This document shows, in pieces, positions 55,645 to 59,686 of a stretch of DNA of 59,686 nt. The position numbers were made by a program, and so were the translations under genes. Position 1 is the first letter of the stretch. The number at the start of each line of letters is the position of its first letter. The notes beneath the pieces were generated by a model. It ran no database searches. It was not told the DNA's origin and saw only the letters and a list, made by a program, of their open reading frames with translations. The stretch comes from Phycisphaeraceae bacterium (lineage in GTDB: Bacteria; Planctomycetota; Phycisphaerae; Phycisphaerales; Phycisphaeraceae): positions 1 through 59,686 of the forward strand of contig JAFIFY010000160.1 in assembly GCA_020831765.1 (NCBI GenBank). Reading direction: 5' to 3'.

Positions 55645-56697
55645 TTACTCCGACTTGGTTTCGGCGATGACCGGACGGGGCTCGGGCGCCTGTCCGATGT
55701 CGCGCAGGTAGCGGAAGTATTCGGAATCGGCGTTGAGGATCATGGTCACACCTCTGCCGATGGACTCTGAATAGCTCTCCAGTGTGCGGAAGAAGGCGTA
55801 GAACTCCGGGTCAGCGCCGAACGCTTCGTTGTAGATCGCCGTGGCCTGTGCATCGGCGTTGCCGCGGATTACTTCGGCTTCGCGGCGGGCTTCGGAACGA
55901 ATCTGCGCCAGTTGCCGCTCGGTCTCGCCATCGATCTCCGCGGCGCGGCCCTGGCCTTCGGAGCGGAACTGCTCGGCCATCCGCTGGCGTTCGGCGATCA
56001 TGCGCTGGAAGACCTGCTCCTGAACCTGCTGGACATAATCGACGCGCTTGATGCGGATATCGACCAGTTCCACGCCGAAATCGGTGACACCCTCGCGCGC
56101 GGTGTTCAGAATCTCGCGAACCAACTCTTCGCGGCCAACCTGCACGGTTTCCATCAGTTCGGCCGCCTCATCTTCACCGGCCGGGGGCAGGAGTTCCAGA
56201 TCCTCCTCCGTGACGGTCCAATCGCTTGAGCGAACGATCTCGGTAAGGTTGCTGGCCGAAATCTTGTCACGAACCACCGAGTCCAGAATGTCGTTGAGCC
56301 TCCGGATGCCGCCATCGACATCACGCACACGCTGGTAGAACATCAATGGATCGGCAATCCGCCATCGCGCGGTCGTATCCACGAGGATGAACTGCTCGCC
56401 GCGCGTTGGAATCTGGTTCGGATCGCCATCCCAGGAAAGGAGCCTTTTGTCGAACCGCACGATGTTCTGAATGAAGGGCAGCTTAAAATGAAGCCCCGGC
56501 TCGGTGATCGGTTCGCCGCGCGGCTCGCCGAATTGAAGCACGATCACCTGGTCCGCTTCATCGACGACGAACGCCGCGCTGTACAGAACCAGCGCCCCCA
56601 GAAGAACAACCACGACCGACAGTATGGCCAGGATGGCACTTCGCGAAATCTCTGGCGGTGGCCGCCTCGTCACGACATCATCTCTCAGTCGCATCAT
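55645..56697 (-). CDS. hflC: HflC, SPFH-domain subunit of the FtsH modulator complex
   Basis: A 350-residue membrane protein with one N-terminal helix (residues 21-45) and a large periplasmic SPFH/band-7 domain: VVDEADQVIVLQFGEP, then FKLPFIQNIVRFDKRLL near 75. A long Glu/Arg-rich coiled coil follows (residues 215-275). HflC pairs with HflK to form a cage around the FtsH protease and tune membrane-protein turnover. Its ATG overlaps the hflK stop as ATGA, so translation is coupled. An insertion of acidic residues (PPAGEDEAAELME) near 175 is longer than in the E. coli protein. Confidence 0.9.
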   Translation of the reverse strand: MMRLRDDVVTRRPPPEISRSAILAILSVVVVLLGALVLYSAAFVVDEADQVIVLQFGEPRGEPITEPGLHFKLPFIQNIVRFDKRLLSWDGDPNQIPTRGEQFILVDTTARWRIADPLMFYQRVRDVDGGIRRLNDILDSVVRDKISASNLTEIVRSSDWTVTEEDLELLPPAGEDEAAELMETVQVGREELVREILNTAREGVTDFGVELVDIRIKRVDYVQQVQEQVFQRMIAERQRMAEQFRSEGQGRAAEIDGETERQLAQIRSEARREAEVIRGNADAQATAIYNEAFGADPEFYAFFRTLESYSESIGRGVTMILNADSEYFRYLRDIGQAPEPRPVIAETKSE

Positions 56698-57722
56698 CGT
56701 TCACCTCGCGTCGTCTGGGTGGGAAGGCCGTTGTGCTGGCCAAGGTTCAGGAGTGGAATCGGTCCGGTCTGGCCGGGTTCGACAACGTAAATTTGGCCGA
56801 TCCGGGGCAGCACGCGATCGGTCATTTCCAGGTAAAGCCGCCGGCGGGTGATTTCCGGGGCATTACGATACTCGGCGAAGATGGCCGTGAAGCGATCGGC
56901 TTCTCCGCGTGCACGGTTGGTCCGCTCCATGGCATATCCCTGAGCCTCGGCGATCACCTGCAATGCCTGGCCCGTGGCACGGGGGATGACCTGGTTGCGT
57001 CGCTTCTCGGCTTCGTTCACCAGGCGCTCCCGCTCCTGCTCGGCCTGATTGACTTCGTTGAATGCGGGCTTGACCCGCTCGGGTGGCGTCACATCCTGAA
57101 GCTCGATTCGACGGACCACAACACCCATATCAAAGCTCTTAAGAATCTCCTCGAGTTCATCGCGGGCCTTCTGAGCCACCTCGACGCGTTTTTCGGTCAG
57201 CACGCGGCTTCCCAGTGAGTTGCCCACGATTCGACGCATGACCGCCTCGGAAATATCGCGAATAGTCTTCTCCGGCTCGCGCACCCGATGGAGGAACAGG
57301 TTCGCATCCTCAACCCGATACTGCACCACCCATTCCACATCGATTACCTTCAGGTCACCAGTGAGCATCAGCGATTCATCGCGATGCTCCGGCCTCTTCT
57401 CGTACTGCGTGCGACCACTGACACTGAGCGTGCGGAAGCCGAACTCCTCGGTCAACTGCCGTTCGGTCGGGACGAAATACGCCCGATCAATGCCCAGCGG
57501 CCACTTGAAGTGCAGCCCGGGCGGGCGGATATCCACGACCTTGCCGAATCGCTTGACCACGGCTTGGCCTTCCGGGGCCACCGTGTGGAACGAGGTCAGC
57601 GCGACGACCAGAAGAAAACAGACCACCAACGTTCCGATGATGATGATCGGCCCCAGCTTCGAAAAGTCGGCCTGCGCCAAATGGCGTTCCAGCGAACGCA
57701 GATTGAACGAGTCTTTGGTCAT
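56694..57722 (-). CDS. hflK: HflK, SPFH-domain subunit of the FtsH modulator complex
   Basis: A 342-residue partner of HflC. It has a short cytoplasmic N-terminus, one membrane helix (residues 24-45, ILVVCFLLVVALTSF-like) and the SPFH domain with TVAPEGQAVVKRFGKV near 48, PGLHFKWPLGIDRA near 70 and a VEWVVQYRVED segment near 122. The coiled coil (NEVNQAEQERERLVNEAEKR) is near 235. The glycine-rich N-terminal extension of proteobacterial HflK is missing. ATG 57722 has AAGGAG upstream; in-frame sequence before it is non-conserved. The gene sits behind the promoter at 57748-57776. Confidence 0.9.
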   Translation of the reverse strand: MTKDSFNLRSLERHLAQADFSKLGPIIIIGTLVVCFLLVVALTSFHTVAPEGQAVVKRFGKVVDIRPPGLHFKWPLGIDRAYFVPTERQLTEEFGFRTLSVSGRTQYEKRPEHRDESLMLTGDLKVIDVEWVVQYRVEDANLFLHRVREPEKTIRDISEAVMRRIVGNSLGSRVLTEKRVEVAQKARDELEEILKSFDMGVVVRRIELQDVTPPERVKPAFNEVNQAEQERERLVNEAEKRRNQVIPRATGQALQVIAEAQGYAMERTNRARGEADRFTAIFAEYRNAPEITRRRLYLEMTDRVLPRIGQIYVVEPGQTGPIPLLNLGQHNGLPTQTTRGER

Positions 57723-57747
57723 GGTCGATGACTCCTTGTTTTTTCGG

Positions 57748-57776
57748 ACCATACGCCAAGCGTTGGCTGTGTTCAA
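57748..57776 (-). promoter_or_regulatory. Promoter of hflKC with an inverted repeat in the spacer
   Basis: Minus strand: TTGAAC (57776-57771), exactly 17 bp, TATGGT (57753-57748). Within the spacer lies a perfect inverted repeat GCCAA-GCG-TTGGC (57755-57767), placed where a repressor or a MerR-type activator would sit. The leader would be about 20 nt to the hflK start. Confidence 0.6.
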
Positions 57777-57893
57777 GCGGAATCCATCCGCCACCGCGAG
57801 GGCTTGATCGCGGCCCATCCCCGCCCGCGTTATGTCCCCAATGTTCAGCCCGGCGGATCGCCGGAAAGCGCGGTTGAGCCGCGGCGACACGGC

Positions 57894-58460
57894 TCAACCG
57901 ATGCGATACGCGGGCATCGTAATCGTCGGCAGGCCCATCCTCGCCAGCGTGCTCTGCACGTATTCCCGCCAGTACGGCCAGACATTATAAACCGCATTGA
58001 CCTCCGCGAACGCCTGAAGCTGGTCTTTGCCGTACTTGTCGATTTCCGGAAGCTGGTAAACCAGTTGAAAGGTGGCCCCGATCAGGAGCCGGCCGGCAGG
58101 AACCCATGCCTGCTGCGATCCGGCCTGGGCCGAGGCGCGATCGGCGGTTTCTTCCTGAGTGCCCGACGCAGCCTGCCCCGACCCGCCGGGATTGGGTGAT
58201 TCCTCCAGCACCAGGTCTACCAGCACACGGAGGATGGAAGGTTCCGGGTGCGTATCGCCGCGCACGCGATGCCGCGCCCGGAGTGACTTGCGTGTGCCGG
58301 GCGTCGGCGGCTTGCCCAGCGAAGTCTGGGAAGCGACCAGCCGCACATTGAGGATGCTGACCGACTGCGCAACTTCCCCGGCCATCTGTACTATGCGCTC
58401 GCGGGATGGACGGGACTGAGTTGGGTTTGGGGTCTTTGCCATGGGTCGCTCCGGGATCAT
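57894..58460 (-). CDS. SecB-like chaperone of a toxin-antitoxin-chaperone (TAC) module
   Basis: 188 residues. The C-terminal third matches the SecB fold by eye: LIGATFQLVYQLP near 125 and then AFAEVNAVYNVWPYWREYVQ and RMGLPTITMPAY, which align with the FPYARE...F...L region of housekeeping SecB. The N-terminal half contains VSILNVRLVASQ and VLVDLVLEE strands separated by a low-complexity insert (about residues 88-118, Gln/Ala/Ser-rich). Its start overlaps the antitoxin stop in an ATGA. In TAC systems such as Rv1955-Rv1956-Rv1957 this chaperone binds the antitoxin tail and protects it from proteolysis. A housekeeping SecB is unlikely given this operon position. Confidence 0.82.
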   Translation of the reverse strand: MIPERPMAKTPNPTQSRPSRERIVQMAGEVAQSVSILNVRLVASQTSLGKPPTPGTRKSLRARHRVRGDTHPEPSILRVLVDLVLEESPNPGGSGQAASGTQEETADRASAQAGSQQAWVPAGRLLIGATFQLVYQLPEIDKYGKDQLQAFAEVNAVYNVWPYWREYVQSTLARMGLPTITMPAYRIG

Positions 58461-58930
58461 CCGGCCAATGATGTTCGCCGACCCGGCGAAGTCACCGGCT
58501 CGGACTCCAGCTTCAGCGGTTCCTCGTTCACGTCGCCGATCCAGAGGGTTTCAGGGTCTTCGTGCCAGTCGTCCATATCCGGTATCCGCACATACCGCCC
58601 GCGGGGCTCACCCGCCGGCCGCGTCATCGGCTCAAGACTCCTCCCAAGGGCCAGCAGCAGGTCACTGAGCGTCCGCAGTGTCAGATTGCGCCCACCGCCG
58701 AGCATCTGCGAAACCTGCCCCTTGGTGCGTCCGAGCCGACGCGACAGTTCCGTGCGATTGATGCCCTGCTGCTCCATCAGCCGGCAGATTTCAACCGTCA
58801 GTTCCACGATCGTCTGCTCCTGGGCCAGCAGTCGATTGGCCTGGGCATCCTTCTGGAAACGTTCGACATCACTCTCGGTGCGCTTGGTCATCTTGGTGTC
58901 CTCATCGAAGCGGTTCGAATCCGCGATCAT
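58457..58930 (-). CDS. HigA-type antitoxin with HTH and C-terminal extension
   Basis: 157 residues. A charged N-terminus (FDEDTKMTKRTESDVERF) is followed by an XRE/Cro helix-turn-helix at about residues 58-98: the LSRRLGRTKGQVSQMLGGG core, then LTLRTLSDLLLALG. A further 55 residues beyond the HTH (GRYVRIPDMDDWHEDPETLW, then acidic and flexible) have no DNA-binding character and sit where TAC antitoxins carry the chaperone-addiction tail; its aromatic patch would be the SecB-like binding site (inference). Both ends overlap neighbours by ATGA. It should neutralise the toxin and repress the operon at the inverted repeat at 59351-59368. Confidence 0.85.
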   Translation of the reverse strand: MIADSNRFDEDTKMTKRTESDVERFQKDAQANRLLAQEQTIVELTVEICRLMEQQGINRTELSRRLGRTKGQVSQMLGGGRNLTLRTLSDLLLALGRSLEPMTRPAGEPRGRYVRIPDMDDWHEDPETLWIGDVNEEPLKLESEPVTSPGRRTSLAG

Positions 58931-59343
58931 CGGTTCACTTTCTTCTTTCCCCCGCCCGACGCCCGGCTCGGCGTGGCGTCAAGCACCTGCTGGCGAATCG
59001 TCCGGGCACGCTGGATTTCCACCTGGAATGCCTTGCGCGGCAACTTTCGGCAACCGTGCGTCAACACCCACTCATCCCCCATCCGAAAGCAGAGCAGCCG
59101 CAACGCCGGTGAGTTGATCTTGATCTCCCAGATGTCCGCATCCAGTCGGCGGAACATCTGCTCGTTGGGCAGCTCGCCCTCATCGCCCAGAACCTTGATC
59201 CGCGAGTTGAATTTGGCGCGTTCAGCGAGACTCAATCCTTCCAGGAACGCCCGGGCCGGCATCGATCCGTTGGCCAACACCGCATAGCGCAGTGTGGCGC
59301 GTCGCCCCTTGTAGGGGATCGGGGTGTCGGACGGATTGGCCAT
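58927..59343 (-). CDS. HigB/RelE-type toxin (phage Gp49-like family)
   Basis: 138 residues, slightly longer than a typical HigB because of an N-terminal 17-residue extension and a basic tail ([13 protein letters not shown]). The core has the family layout: [19 protein letters not shown], a helical hairpin ([20 protein letters not shown]), [20 protein letters not shown] near residue 65 and a final strand-helix with [15 protein letters not shown]. Basic residues in the last block (Arg, Lys, Lys) are those expected to contact mRNA in ribosome-dependent RNases. It is the first gene of the operon, as in known TAC modules. The start is 8 nt from a palindrome overlapping its promoter. Confidence 0.85.
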   Translation of the reverse strand: MANPSDTPIPYKGRRATLRYAVLANGSMPARAFLEGLSLAERAKFNSRIKVLGDEGELPNEQMFRRLDADIWEIKINSPALRLLCFRMGDEWVLTHGCRKLPRKAFQVEIQRARTIRQQVLDATPSRASGGGKKKVNR

Positions 59344-59350
59344 GGGCAGA

Positions 59351-59368
59351 GTTTACTTTTACGTAAAC
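59351..59368. promoter_or_regulatory. Operator-like inverted repeat GTTTAC-N6-GTAAAC at the TAC promoter
   Basis: Perfect 6-bp arms at 59351-59356 and 59363-59368. The right arm overlaps the downstream end of the -10 hexamer and the repeat covers the predicted transcription start, so a bound HTH dimer would block initiation. The two-arm, 6-nt-spacer form suits autoregulation by the HigA-type antitoxin. Confidence 0.65.
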
Positions 59369-59395
59369 CATACCCTCCGAATGCGGTTCAGTCAA
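59367..59395 (-). promoter_or_regulatory. Near-consensus promoter of the TAC operon
   Basis: Minus strand: TTGACT (59395-59390, five of six), 17 bp, TATGGT (59372-59367, four of six). The predicted start near 59360 gives a leader of only about 17 nt before the toxin ATG at 59343. Confidence 0.7.
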
Positions 59396-59414
59396 GTGGC
59401 GCTGCCCACCGCCC

Positions 59415-59423
59415 TGCTATTAT
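59415..59423 (+). promoter_or_regulatory. Candidate extended -10 promoter of cysS
   Basis: TGCTATTAT: a TGn extension plus TATTAT (five of six). No -35 is seen at 17 bp. It would give a leader of about 55 nt to the cysS ATG and lies back to back with the TAC promoter. Confidence 0.4.
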
Positions 59424-59465
59424 GGTCCCCCGGCCAGGCGACCACGCCGGCGGCCGCATCCCAAA

Positions 59466-59477
59466 CCCAATATTGGG
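59466..59477. promoter_or_regulatory. Perfect 12-bp palindrome CCCAATATTGGG before cysS
   Basis: A self-complementary 12-mer ends 8 bp before the cysS ATG, where a ribosome-binding site would be; no Shine-Dalgarno sequence is seen. It may be a protein-binding site. As RNA it cannot close a stable hairpin without a loop. Confidence 0.3.
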
Positions 59478-59485
59478 CCAGCCTT

Positions 59486-59686
59486 ATGCCTCTACTTGTT
59501 GATGTCCGATTCTTCAATTCGCTCACCCGGCAGGTCGAGCCGTTTCAGCCGATCGAGCCCGGGTTGGTTCGGATGTACAACTGCGGGCCGACGGTTTACG
59601 ACTTCGCCCACATCGGGAACTTTCGAACCTTTCTCTTCGCGGATGTGCTGCGCCGCTTCCTCGAACTCATCGGCCTGCGGGTCGAC
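59486..59686 (+). CDS. cysS: Cysteinyl-tRNA synthetase, N-terminal part (runs off the right edge)
   Basis: The first 67 codons of a class I synthetase. The N-terminus has [12 protein letters not shown], then [20 protein letters not shown], which contains the zinc-ligand cysteine and the HIGN (HIGH-type) ATP-binding motif of CysRS, followed by [14 protein letters not shown]. The start ATG at 59486 gives the normal short lead before this motif. The gene continues past base 59686, so KMSKS and the anticodon domain cannot be checked. It is transcribed divergently from the TAC operon. Confidence 0.93.
   Translation, partial: MPLLVDVRFFNSLTRQVEPFQPIEPGLVRMYNCGPTVYDFAHIGNFRTFLFADVLRRFLELIGLRVD

Noticed and set aside
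1..59686. CRISPR arrays, insertion sequences, integrases, prophage genes
   Set aside because: None seen on reading both strands; base and codon use look even across the window, including the TAC operon.

Overview
The window is one continuous high-GC stretch (38 protein genes called, two cut by the window edges) from a diderm bacterium, most probably a planctomycete of the Phycisphaerae type. This assignment is inferred from gene content: a PEP-CTERM protein that also carries a dockerin-like calcium repeat, a giant two-partner-secretion adhesin with its outer-membrane transporter, a Kdo-activating enzyme (so an LPS-type outer membrane), many lineage-typical proteins of unknown function, frequent GTG/TTG starts, and biosynthetic genes scattered in short divergent units. 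No rRNA, tRNA, CRISPR array, transposase or phage gene was seen.

Layout. 1-3.9 kb (minus): an operon of oxidoreductase, AMP-ligase, acyl carrier protein and GNAT-like acyltransferase, probably for an acyl modification of a surface sugar. 4.1-12.2 kb: an unknown protein and a Rieske ferredoxin whose divergent start codons overlap, an M20 dipeptidase, a lipoprotein, a CPBP membrane protease, a polytopic membrane protein, a kelch-repeat protein and a DUF445 protein. 12.2-15.7 kb (minus): two neighbouring Kef-type antiporters with a degenerate tandem repeat between them. 15.9-20 kb: a GH5-like protein, a conserved unknown, kdsB and a TPR protein. 20-28 kb: dapB, rpoN, asd and hom, so three enzymes of aspartate-family amino-acid synthesis lie within 8 kb but in separate units. 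28.3-36 kb: a secreted GH5 cellulase-like lipoprotein, a HAF-repeat/dockerin/PEP-CTERM surface protein and a fused 5-oxoprolinase-type HyuA-HyuB enzyme.

36-52.3 kb is the dominant feature: a tpsA-tpsB pair on the minus strand. tpsA encodes 4834 residues, a quarter of the window. A good sigma-70 promoter lies about 300 nt upstream of its start, so the mRNA has a long leader with several perfect hairpins. 53-55.5 kb: a UDP/GDP-sugar dehydrogenase and a GT4 glycosyltransferase for surface polysaccharide.

55.6-59.7 kb: hflK-hflC behind a clear promoter, then a three-gene toxin-antitoxin-chaperone (TAC) operon (higB, higA, secB-like). Its genes are joined by ATGA overlaps, and it is driven by a near-consensus promoter whose -10 end is covered by a perfect GTTTAC-N6-GTAAAC inverted repeat. 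The window ends in the start of cysS, transcribed divergently. The TAC operon and the adhesin leader are the parts most worth a second look.
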